20,602 nt of DNA from IMG/VR virus record IMGVR_UViG_3300046002_009795, positions 1 to 20,602 of that record, one strand, 5' to 3'. Below are positions 13,081 to 20,347 of this stretch, piece after piece. Within the stretch, counting starts at the first letter, position 1. Each line of letters begins with the position of its first letter. The DNA is from a virus. The notes under the pieces were generated by a model. The model was not told the origin of the DNA and made no database searches. It was given only the letters and a program-made list of their open reading frames with translations. Both the position numbers and the translations under genes were made by a program.

Positions 13081-13701
13081 TTATTTTTTGTTTGTCGCGT
13101 ATAAATATTCAGAAAGTAATGTTCCTATAACTCCTACTTTTTGTCTAAGGAATATCCATTTATCTTTTTCTAAATGATGTGGTTCTTTAAATGATATCCC
13201 CATTATTCCTATTAAATGGTCATCTAAACTATGTAAGCCCACTATGCAAGCTGATTTAGTACCGCATTGGTTAGTAAAAAATTCTAACCCATATGTATCC
13301 TCATCATTTTCTACATCAGAAACATACAGTTCATTGTCTTTATATACTTTAGAAAGTACTCTAGGAAATAAAGATACAGGAATATTTTGAAATGTACCTT
13401 GTATGTTTGGAGTTTCAGGGGTACATTTTTCGTAAAATATAGAAAATTTCTGAATGGATTTACCTGTAGGGTAAAAATGACCTCCGTTATGGAATTGGGC
13501 AATCCATACTCTATCACATTCTAGTTCTTCTAGTACAATTTCAAGTTGATTATCTACTAAAGTTGAAGTTTCAAGAGCATCAAACATTAAAGTATTTTGG
13601 GATTTTTTTTCCATTTTTAGTTTAAACCAAGCTACTATAATAGGACCTAGTACAGCAGTTATTAATGCTACTAAAATTGTTGTAAATACAGTTGTTGTCA
13701 T
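13081..13701 (-). CDS. Membrane-anchored GAF-domain-like protein
   Basis: The 206-residue protein has an N-terminal membrane helix (about 5-27, VFTTILVALITAVLGPIIVAW) followed by a basic cytoplasmic linker (KLKMEKKSQ). The remainder (about 45-200) has a GAF-like arrangement: a long helix (TSTLVDNQLEIVLEELECDR), VWIAQFHNGGHFYPTG strands and turn, KFSIFYEKC, a variable loop, LYVSDVEND, then SACIVGLHSLDDHLIGIMG as the final beta-hairpin, and a last helix. GAF domains bind small ligands such as cyclic nucleotides. There is no output domain, so it could sense or sequester a signal at the host membrane. Whether ligand binding is kept cannot be told. It has no targeting-like peptide and is ATGA-coupled to the upstream gene. 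Confidence 0.65.
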   Translation of the reverse strand: MTTTVFTTILVALITAVLGPIIVAWFKLKMEKKSQNTLMFDALETSTLVDNQLEIVLEELECDRVWIAQFHNGGHFYPTGKSIQKFSIFYEKCTPETPNIQGTFQNIPVSLFPRVLSKVYKDNELYVSDVENDEDTYGLEFFTNQCGTKSACIVGLHSLDDHLIGIMGISFKEPHHLEKDKWIFLRQKVGVIGTLLSEYLYATNKK

Positions 13702-14270
13702 TTTTTAAGTGAATTTAAATAATTAATAGATTCTTCCATAGCCTTTAATGCACGATCTTTATCAATCCCACCGACCCATTTTTGCACATCACCAGCTTCT
13801 GTTACAAAGCCATTATTACTTTCTGACAACTTATTATCCATGAAACTTTTATAATCTTCTATATGAAGATCAATTTCTTTATTAAATGTTTGATTTACAT
13901 AATTTTCCCACTTTCCAGATACTTTTAGTTGGGTTTCTGTTGTAGCTCTACAATCTAAACATTCACCATAAGATTTAAAATAGTGTATGTCTAATTGTTT
14001 GTCCATGTTTTGTTTACATTTTGGACAAAATATAGGAATAGATAGATTTTTAAATTTATCTAATTTAGTAATATTTTCTTTTAAACCATCTTTGATAGTC
14101 CATTCTTTACCATCTGATTTCCAAATGTCACCTTCTTTATGTTCTCCTTCAGGAGTTTTACTATAACCTATTCCAACAGTTGTTCTGTCTCCATATTTAC
14201 CTTTAACAAGGTTACGTAAACGTTCAACGTCTTTTTTTTGAAATTCTTTTTTTAAAACTGAATCTGACAT
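13698..14270 (-). CDS. Zinc-ribbon phage protein of unknown function
   Basis: The 190-residue protein has an N-terminal helix (DVERLRNLVKGKYGDRT), then GIGYSKTPEGEHKEGDIWKS, then DGKEWTIKDGLKENITKLD: a beta-type segment I recall from uncharacterised T4-like phage proteins. A zinc ribbon follows with CPKC (82-85) and CLDC (104-107). The tail is helical, with F-V-T-E-A near 155-159 and a lysine-rich end. The N-terminus (MSDSVLKKEFQKKD) lacks the (L/I)-x-E form, so packaging is not predicted. Zinc ribbons of this sort bind nucleic acid or protein. It is coupled on both sides (no gap to the HAD gene, ATGA to the GAF gene). Confidence 0.65.
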   Translation of the reverse strand: MSDSVLKKEFQKKDVERLRNLVKGKYGDRTTVGIGYSKTPEGEHKEGDIWKSDGKEWTIKDGLKENITKLDKFKNLSIPIFCPKCKQNMDKQLDIHYFKSYGECLDCRATTETQLKVSGKWENYVNQTFNKEIDLHIEDYKSFMDNKLSESNNGFVTEAGDVQKWVGGIDKDRALKAMEESINYLNSLKK

Positions 14271-14834
14271 TTATAAATCGTATTTTTTAAGAGCTTCTAT
14301 AGTTTTTGAAGCAGAAGTATGTAAAATTGCTTTACCACCAGCTGCCTTCCAAGCATCTATATTTTTTTGCATATCGTCTATAAGTATATGCTTTGATGTT
14401 GCAAATGTTGATTTTTGAGGAGCAGGAACAAATATTTCTTTATTTACACCATTAAGGTGTTTAGAAATCCATTCTTTTTTACCTTGAATAGCTTGGTTGA
14501 ATTCGGGATTTAATTGTTGGTCTTGAGGTAAATTAAAATCTACTGCGGGAGCTGATAGGATATTTGGGGAAGAAGATTTAATATGATTCCAAAGTTCTTC
14601 TCCTCCCGGTTGCCATGGTAAGTTAGCCCAAAAATCTTTTTCATTTTTTCCAACGCTTTCTCTAAAAAGTTTCCAAAAATAAGATTTACCTTTAGCATTA
14701 GCTTCATCTGTAGATTCTCCTGTTAACTTTTCATATCCTTGATCGAAATCACAAAGCACACCATCCATATCACAATATATAGTGTATGGTTTGATTGCTT
14801 CATATAAGTCAAGTAAAGTTGGTATTTTTTTCAT
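14271..14834 (-). CDS. HAD-family nucleotidase-like protein, capsid-targeting-like N-terminus
   Basis: The 187-residue protein starts MKKIPTLLDLYE|AIKPY (L-Y-E at 10-12), then goes into HAD motif I, IYCDMDGVLCDF (19-30), with nucleophile D22 and acid/base D24. The middle holds FWANLPWQPGGEELW (68-82), as in 5'(3')-deoxyribonucleotidases, and NILSAPA (91-97) as motif II. HILIDDMQKNIDAW (149-162) supplies the metal-binding D153/D154. The probable reaction is dephosphorylation of a (deoxy)nucleotide. The targeting-like peptide sits just before the catalytic domain, so cleavage would leave the enzyme intact. It lies directly downstream of the nucleotidyltransferase/peptidase fusion and may act with it on nucleotides. 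Confidence 0.8.
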   Translation of the reverse strand: MKKIPTLLDLYEAIKPYTIYCDMDGVLCDFDQGYEKLTGESTDEANAKGKSYFWKLFRESVGKNEKDFWANLPWQPGGEELWNHIKSSSPNILSAPAVDFNLPQDQQLNPEFNQAIQGKKEWISKHLNGVNKEIFVPAPQKSTFATSKHILIDDMQKNIDAWKAAGGKAILHTSASKTIEALKKYDL

Positions 14835-14852
14835 GTATTAATTTTAATAAAT

Positions 14853-16373
14853 TTACAACCTATTTTTTACTCGTTCAAGTAATTCTTCAGTAAATGGTAC
14901 ACCATGTCTATTTTCAAATTCGTTTACAAGTCTATCTGTTGATAACTTTTTATTTTTTAATAAAATATATGCTCCTAAATCAGCATCCATTTCATCTTCT
15001 TCAGAATATGGTCCTGTATGTCCTAAAAGTAAATGGGTTATTTCGTGTGCTTCAACAAATTTAAAATCCCTAAAATCTAAATTAGAATTTATAAAACGTT
15101 CACCATTAAGAATTATTGTTTTATCTTCTGGGGAATAAAAACCATATCCATATTTATTAAATAAAGGTTTTAAAATTTTATAATTTTCATAATTTCCAAA
15201 AGCAACTAATATGTTTATATCTGGTTTAAATATGCTTTTATATAATAAAGTGCCATTATCCTCTTCTTTTTCTTCGTTTAATGGTTTAGGTGTATTATTA
15301 GTACCACACTTATGACAAACATATAAGTCATCTCCACCATCTTTTATTTTCCAACTCCACCCACAATTATCACATTCAATTCTATCTTCAAATACACCTT
15401 CAGTTAATGTATCTGTCCAGTTTCGGAAAGTCATATTTCCTTTTTCATATGCTTCTCTTTCAATTTCAGGCAAATCACCTTCTTCGTTTGTGTCTTGAGT
15501 AGAAATACCATTTAAACGATCTTCACAGTTTTGCATGTGGTGAATCATTTCGTGCGCAAATGAACGCATAATGTCTTTTGGATGACGATCCATTGTATAA
15601 AGTACTATAACGCGTTGATTCCGATCGTAATACGCCGTTTTACCAAAAAAATTCCTAGCATTTTCAACATCATCTTCTATAAATTTTACTTTAGGTAAAG
15701 GTTTAATATTCATTCCCTTATCTAACATAAATTCAGTAAGTGCTTTTAGTTGTTTTGGATAATCAAATTTGCTAGGTTCAGCATACTTTATTTCATTTAG
15801 TGGGGTTTTAGTTAAAATAGACCAAATCCCATCTTTTTCTTCTTGTGATAATTCAGTTGGAAGATATGATTGAAATTTGTCTTTTTCACCACTAATTAAA
15901 GCAGCTCTTGTTTTTGTTCCACTAACTCGATCTTTACCTTCTTCTGTTTTAATTACTATTGTTTTAAAGTTAGGATATTTACCTTCTAAACTATCAAATC
16001 GTTTTATATCACCTAAATCCATTTCACCTCTAATACCCACTACTGGGTAAAAATATGTGGATGGGTTGTTTTTTATAAGTGAGCTAATATCTGCAATAGG
16101 TGAAGAGTTATCTGAAGTTTTAATTTCAACGTTAGAGGGAAGGTATTTTTTATAGATATCCCATACTGCTAAACTTTCTTCTTTAGTTACACCATCTCTT
16201 ATTTTATGGCCTATTAAAACAATTACTTTATCAAAATTTGGATTTTGTGCTACTTCATCAACTAATACAAAATGTCCTATAGTTGGGGGTTTAAAACCAC
16301 CAGGGATTAAAGCAACACCTTTTTGTTCAGATTCTAAAAGTGGAAATATAAGTGATTTAACTAATGAATTCAT
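14853..16373 (-). CDS. Nucleotidyltransferase - metallopeptidase - zinc ribbon - metallopeptidase fusion
   Basis: The 506-residue protein starts MNSLVKSLIFPLLE|SEQ (L-L-E at 12-14). Domain 1 (18-185) is a cytidylyl/adenylyltransferase of the NMNAT-like class: GGFKPPTIGH (25-34, TxGH site) and VSGTKTRAAL (150-159, the ISSTxxR equivalent). Domain 2 (200-320) is a zinc peptidase with SFAHEMIHHMQ (271-281, HExxH at 274-278) and EIEREAYE as possible third ligand. A zinc ribbon follows (C334, C337, C353, C356). Domain 3 (375-506) is a second peptidase with EAHEITHLLLGH (441-452, HExxH at 443-447) and EEDEMDADLGAY, resembling ImmA/IrrE-type enzymes. L-N-E or L-T-E sites occur at 192-194, 323-325 and 365-367, each at a domain junction. 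It overlaps the upstream kinase gene by 17 bases. Confidence 0.82.
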   Translation of the reverse strand: MNSLVKSLIFPLLESEQKGVALIPGGFKPPTIGHFVLVDEVAQNPNFDKVIVLIGHKIRDGVTKEESLAVWDIYKKYLPSNVEIKTSDNSSPIADISSLIKNNPSTYFYPVVGIRGEMDLGDIKRFDSLEGKYPNFKTIVIKTEEGKDRVSGTKTRAALISGEKDKFQSYLPTELSQEEKDGIWSILTKTPLNEIKYAEPSKFDYPKQLKALTEFMLDKGMNIKPLPKVKFIEDDVENARNFFGKTAYYDRNQRVIVLYTMDRHPKDIMRSFAHEMIHHMQNCEDRLNGISTQDTNEEGDLPEIEREAYEKGNMTFRNWTDTLTEGVFEDRIECDNCGWSWKIKDGGDDLYVCHKCGTNNTPKPLNEEKEEDNGTLLYKSIFKPDINILVAFGNYENYKILKPLFNKYGYGFYSPEDKTIILNGERFINSNLDFRDFKFVEAHEITHLLLGHTGPYSEEDEMDADLGAYILLKNKKLSTDRLVNEFENRHGVPFTEELLERVKNRL

Positions 16374-17157
16374 TTATTTTAGATTGAGCTTCTTCTTTGG
16401 AAACAGAGGAGTTTATAATATTTTGAGCTAGATTAGAATCAAGGAAATTTTGAATTTCTATATTTAATTTTTCTTTTAATTTATTAGATTTTTCTTGTTC
16501 TTTTTCAGTTTTTTGTTTTGGATCTTTTGGATCAAATGGAGTAACATACTTTTGAATAATTTGATCAATATCTTTTAATGTTTCTTCATTACCAGTATTG
16601 GATACAGATACAAAGTTATTACCAAATAATTGTTGATATAAAGGAAAATTTTTAGCTACCATAAGCCATGTTCCTAATACAGCACCAGGAAGTAAACTTC
16701 TATCTTCTCCACCTGATTTTTCAAATCGTTCTTCATTGCGTTTTAAAGATGTTTCTAGTTCAGTATAAACATATAACATCATTACTTTATATCCCGCTTC
16801 TTCAAGTTGGGATTTTAGTTTTAAAGTTTGGTTTGGAGATGAAGCCGTACCATCTAAAATAAATGATTCTTTATTTAATATAGTTTGAGGTAAATCTTGG
16901 GTTTTTAATTGTTTTGCAGCAGTTTGCATTGCCGACATAAATTTACTTCTATCTTCGGAATCTGCTGTTTTTTGGTTTAGTGTAAATTGATCTTGTTTTG
17001 ATAAAGCTGCTATAGTATCATCAATGTTAAGAATTTTAAATTTACTTAAGTTTAAATCTCTTAGAATAGTTCCTTTTCCAGATCCTGGTGCCCCCGCTAA
17101 TATAATAGCTTTAGGACTATCTTGCACTTCCTTTAATAATTGGATAAGACTTATCAT
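16357..17157 (-). CDS. P-loop kinase, zeta-toxin/adenylate-kinase-like, capsid-targeting-like N-terminus
   Basis: The 266-residue protein begins MISLIQLLKE|VQDS (L-K-E at 8-10, exactly ten residues as in T4 internal proteins). The kinase starts at once: IILAGAPGSGKGT (18-30, Walker A), ILNIDDTIAAL (42-52) with D46/D47 in the place used for substrate phosphorylation in zeta-toxin-type kinases, and FILDGTASS (92-100). KVMMLYVYTELETSLKRNEE (113-132) has the nucleotide-lid arginines. The last 60 residues are a charged helical extension. Substrate is unknown: nucleotide, sugar nucleotide or nucleoside are possible. Predicted to be carried in the virion ahead of new synthesis; kinase identity is firmer than the packaging inference. 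Confidence 0.78.
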   Translation of the reverse strand: MISLIQLLKEVQDSPKAIILAGAPGSGKGTILRDLNLSKFKILNIDDTIAALSKQDQFTLNQKTADSEDRSKFMSAMQTAAKQLKTQDLPQTILNKESFILDGTASSPNQTLKLKSQLEEAGYKVMMLYVYTELETSLKRNEERFEKSGGEDRSLLPGAVLGTWLMVAKNFPLYQQLFGNNFVSVSNTGNEETLKDIDQIIQKYVTPFDPKDPKQKTEKEQEKSNKLKEKLNIEIQNFLDSNLAQNIINSSVSKEEAQSKINEFIS

Positions 17158-17168
17158 AATTATACATA

Positions 17169-17942
17169 TTACAACTCTCGCTTAACGCTAGTTTTAAATT
17201 CAGTAAATATTGGTGAGTGAGTTGGATTTTCTAAATCAAATAATTTTTTAACTGTTAAGAAAATATCAATATTTTCCTCTTGTGTACGAGATGATTCATA
17301 CATTTCCCATCCTTTACCTTGTATTTTATCTTTAGCACTTTTACGTTTGCTTGATTTTAACCATAAAATTCCGTAACGATCTGCTTTTTTACCAAAACAT
17401 TCTTCATAGCATTTACCATAAATTGCAGTTTGTAAGTCATATGTTGTTTGTAAATTATTTGATGTTTTAAAGTCAATAATCCAAATTTCACCATTAATTT
17501 CGCAAACCATATCACAAGTACCTGCTACTTTTATTTCATCTGAAAATAAATGCACTTCTGCTTCAATTAGGGTTGGCTTATATTCTTCCCAAAAATCTAC
17601 AAAACGTAAAAACATTTGCCATACATCTGGATTAAATAATGGAGTTCCACTTGGGGATAAAAAGTTAAGTTCTTTTCCGTTTAAATACTCTTCAATCATT
17701 TCATGCACTTGAGTACCTTCTTCACCTGCTTTTTTTACAATGTGTTCTGAGGCAAATCCTACTTGTTTAAGCCAATTTTCAAAAAATTTGCCTTTTGGGT
17801 AATAACTTAAAACATAAGTAATAGAGGGGTAATATTTACCATTTCTACGATAATATCTTGAATCTGGTAATGTTATTTGTTTTGCATCTTCTGAAATTTC
17901 TAAGATTCTATTATAAGATCTTTTAATGTTTCTTTTTGTCAT
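17169..17942 (-). CDS. PD-(D/E)XK exonuclease, RecB/Cas4-like
   Basis: The 257-residue protein has the RecB-type nuclease order: GTQVHEMIEEYLNG (76-89, H80), then IKVAGTCDMVCEINGEIWII (137-156, D144), DFKTS (157-161, D157-x-K159) and DLQTAIYGKCYEE (169-181, motif Q171-x3-Y175). These are the metal- and DNA-binding residues of RecB/Cas4/AddB-like nucleases. Single-domain size matches phage recombination exonucleases. It has no targeting-like N-terminus. It overlaps the primase gene by four bases (ATGA), placing it in a replication/recombination cluster. Likely role: DNA end processing in phage replication or degradation of host DNA. Confidence 0.85.
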   Translation of the reverse strand: MTKRNIKRSYNRILEISEDAKQITLPDSRYYRRNGKYYPSITYVLSYYPKGKFFENWLKQVGFASEHIVKKAGEEGTQVHEMIEEYLNGKELNFLSPSGTPLFNPDVWQMFLRFVDFWEEYKPTLIEAEVHLFSDEIKVAGTCDMVCEINGEIWIIDFKTSNNLQTTYDLQTAIYGKCYEECFGKKADRYGILWLKSSKRKSAKDKIQGKGWEMYESSRTQEENIDIFLTVKKLFDLENPTHSPIFTEFKTSVKREL

Positions 17943-18868
17943 ATGGTTGATAATTTCTTCTCCATAAGTTTATATTGTGTTAATGGAGACACTGTTTGTA
18001 TTAGTTTTGTAAAATTTTCAAAACCTAATTCACTAGGGTCTTTCCCTTGTAATTCTACTAAATAAACTTCCTTTCCAACATCTAAGAGTTGTTCACAAAA
18101 TCTAAGTGCTTGCTTTATAGCATCGTTATCTAAAGCAATATATATTTTTTGTACTTTTGATTCAACTAATTTTTTCATTAAACTAGGTTGAATATTTTTT
18201 CCAAATAATGGAACCGCATTTCGTTTTATTGCCATAGCATCAAATGGCCCTTCACATAATATAATAGGTAAATCCCAGTTAATAAACAGTTCTAACGGTA
18301 TAATATCGCGAGACGTTTCTGGGTTGCGGTACTTGGTGTAGGGATTTGGTTCGAATGATCTAGCGGTAAAATAATTTAATTTACCGGTGCTATCATATGA
18401 TGGTATAACTATCATATTATTATATTGGCCTGAATTGCAGTAACCAATATTATACTTTAAGATATCCTGTTGAGTTATATTTCTTTTTTTAAGGTAAGAC
18501 CAAGCATGTCTTGCTACAATATCCTTACTATTTGTAAATGTTTTAAATTCTTTTGGTAATTCTAATGTAGTTGAGGTTGATTCACCTATATTATGTAAAG
18601 ATACATTTTTAACTAATTTACTTAATTCATGAAAGTGATTAGCATCAACTTTAATTTGATTAAAAAGACTTTTTATTGATTTTCCTTTTTTACTACATGT
18701 CCAGCAAGCCCATTGATTTATGCCATCTTTATTTTCAGTAAAATTAACTTCAAGTTTGGGTTTGTGGTGATGGCAAAAAGGACAAGTATAAGATTGATTT
18801 CCTCTTGCAGTACGTTTGCCTGCTCCTAGAACAGAATTAACTAAATTAACTAGTAATTCATTTACCAT
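17939..18868 (-). CDS. DNA primase (zinc finger and TOPRIM)
   Basis: I start at the ATG at 18868 (309 residues, MVNELLVNLVNSVLG); a TTG five codons upstream is less likely. It makes RNA primers for lagging-strand synthesis. The zinc-binding domain has CPFC (29-32) and CWTC (55-58). RARHAWSYLKKRNIT-type helices follow, with the exact stretch ARHAWSYLKKRNIT (119-132). The TOPRIM core comes next: ILCEGPFDAMAIK (203-215, E206) and IYIALDNDA (242-250, D247 and D249). T4 gp61 is a comparable size. It is translationally coupled to the RecB-like nuclease downstream and follows a GIY-YIG-like nuclease upstream, a replication cluster. Its partner helicase is not in the window. Confidence 0.9.
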   Translation of the reverse strand: MVNELLVNLVNSVLGAGKRTARGNQSYTCPFCHHHKPKLEVNFTENKDGINQWACWTCSKKGKSIKSLFNQIKVDANHFHELSKLVKNVSLHNIGESTSTTLELPKEFKTFTNSKDIVARHAWSYLKKRNITQQDILKYNIGYCNSGQYNNMIVIPSYDSTGKLNYFTARSFEPNPYTKYRNPETSRDIIPLELFINWDLPIILCEGPFDAMAIKRNAVPLFGKNIQPSLMKKLVESKVQKIYIALDNDAIKQALRFCEQLLDVGKEVYLVELQGKDPSELGFENFTKLIQTVSPLTQYKLMEKKLSTI

Positions 18869-18885
18869 AAATGTAAGATACAATA

Positions 18886-19344
18886 TTAATCTTGGGGAAC
18901 AAAGTCTTTTCGAAAAAACTTTCCTAAAATATTATCATTTATCCAATCGTTTGGATTTTCTAAAACACCTAATTTAAATAAATATTTACATTCATAGTAT
19001 GTCAATAATTTTTTATTTGGAACAACACATAAAATTTTACGGTCAAAATCTTTTTGTTTTCCTAATTTTATAAGTTCAAGTATAGGTTTTGCTGAGCCAT
19101 AGTAAGTTTTCCAGTCGGATTCTTTTATGATTTGTTTTGTAAGAGATGTTCTTCCTCTAGTTACAGGTTGTTCAGCTAATTCTTTTTTACCTAGTTTTTT
19201 CTTTACATTGTGATATAAAGATTTTTTACCTAAATAGGATTTACCAGTAGGGATATGAACAGAAATATAAATAAAACCATAGGTTCCTTGGGGAAAATCT
19301 GTTATGTCTTGTATTCTTTTATCTTTATATAACCAATTTGACAT
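18886..19344 (-). CDS. GIY-YIG-like endonuclease
   Basis: The 152-residue protein shows the fold order of GIY-YIG nucleases: YGFIYISVHIPTGKSYLGKK (22-41), where GFIY and YLG stand for GIY and YIG. SDWKTYYGSAKPI (76-88) follows, then KDFDRKILCVVP (98-109) with R102, and LLTYYECKYLFKLGVL (113-128) with E118 as the likely metal ligand. It is a shorter, freestanding form that I recall from T4-like phages, not linked to an intron here: its neighbours are intact. It could act in recombination, repair or DNA processing; a homing role is possible but nothing shows it. The gene ends two bases or less before the primase region. Confidence 0.7.
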   Translation of the reverse strand: MSNWLYKDKRIQDITDFPQGTYGFIYISVHIPTGKSYLGKKSLYHNVKKKLGKKELAEQPVTRGRTSLTKQIIKESDWKTYYGSAKPILELIKLGKQKDFDRKILCVVPNKKLLTYYECKYLFKLGVLENPNDWINDNILGKFFRKDFVPQD

Positions 19345-19349
19345 AAATT

Positions 19350-20342
19350 TTAAAAATCAAAGTTTATTAATATTGATGTGTCTGTAACAGAGGATACAGG
19401 TAACGGTTGAGCAAGTTTTGCTACCGCTAATAATTCTTTATTATTATTATATAATCCAACAGTTGTAATATATGGGGAAAAATATGAACCTGTTACGTTA
19501 TCGTTTAATTTTCCACTTCCTGGTTGGGGGAATGAACTACCACTACCATTACTTATAGCTACTGATCCTGAAAGTAGAGAAGGATTATTTGAAAAATTAA
19601 ATTCATTTTCTCTAATAGTGCATTTATATTGGGTCTCATAGATAGTAACTGTACTTTCAAATGAACAAGTTAATGAACCACTATAAAAATTATTTGTAAA
19701 ATCATAATCATCTCCCCCATAAAATGTAGATCCATATTGCACATATCCATATCCATCTAGTGATCCTGTTATTCCACTATTAGTTATAATTACTATTCCA
19801 TGTTCATAAATAACATCTCCTACTTTTAAAACTCCATGTAATAAATTGCCTAATCCATCATCTTGTAAATTTATACTTCCTGTAGAAATGCTTACAGATC
19901 CAGGTTTTAAATATTCACCAAATAAATTTGAGGGGATTGAAATTACTGTAATAGCTTCATTTGATCCTGTTGGGAAATATCTACTTGGAGGTAAAGTATT
20001 TGATAAATAGTTATAGTAATTTGGGGTATAAACAGAACCTGTTATTGTTCCATCATTATTAAATGAAGCCGTTGCTGCAGGAGCTCCATCATCTCCACCA
20101 ATATAATTAGAGTAATAAAGTTCTCTAATAGAACGATATACTAATTGGCTTGATTGGGATGTAATATACCCAGTAGGATTTGAACCAGATATCCATAAAG
20201 ATGCTGTAATATTTTTTCCAAGAAATCTATCAATTTGTACGTTTGAGCCTGTAAGCTCGTTTCCTGTAAAAGTAAATAATTTATTTACCTTAAAAGGAGA
20301 AACAATAACATCTGAAGTTGTAAATGGTTTGAATACGCTCAT
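19350..20342 (-). CDS. Virion structural protein, paralogous C-terminal module
   Basis: The 330-residue protein is rich in Gly/Ser/Thr/Tyr, with beta-type composition and few charges (for example NNDGTITGSVYTPNYYNYLS). It has motifs like FPTGSNEAITVISIPSNLFG in the middle. The C-terminal 90 residues contain IRENEFNFSNNPSLLSGS, then YITTVGLYNNNKELLAVAKL and a final NFDF. This module recurs in the next gene upstream, so the pair probably arose by duplication. I recall the module in T4-like marine phages, where it is thought structural. Location in the particle (baseplate, tail or head) is not readable. No targeting-like peptide. Confidence 0.7.
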   Translation of the reverse strand: MSVFKPFTTSDVIVSPFKVNKLFTFTGNELTGSNVQIDRFLGKNITASLWISGSNPTGYITSQSSQLVYRSIRELYYSNYIGGDDGAPAATASFNNDGTITGSVYTPNYYNYLSNTLPPSRYFPTGSNEAITVISIPSNLFGEYLKPGSVSISTGSINLQDDGLGNLLHGVLKVGDVIYEHGIVIITNSGITGSLDGYGYVQYGSTFYGGDDYDFTNNFYSGSLTCSFESTVTIYETQYKCTIRENEFNFSNNPSLLSGSVAISNGSGSSFPQPGSGKLNDNVTGSYFSPYITTVGLYNNNKELLAVAKLAQPLPVSSVTDTSILINFDF

Positions 20343-20347
20343 TCATT

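Noticed and set aside
13311-13517. A 68-codon minus-strand frame inside the GAF-like gene
   Set aside because: It is entirely contained in a convincing gene in another frame and has a repetitive Phe/Tyr/Leu composition.
18886-19344. GIY-YIG-like gene as an intron or homing element
   Set aside because: Both neighbours are intact with tight spacing and there are no split-gene or intron-core signs.
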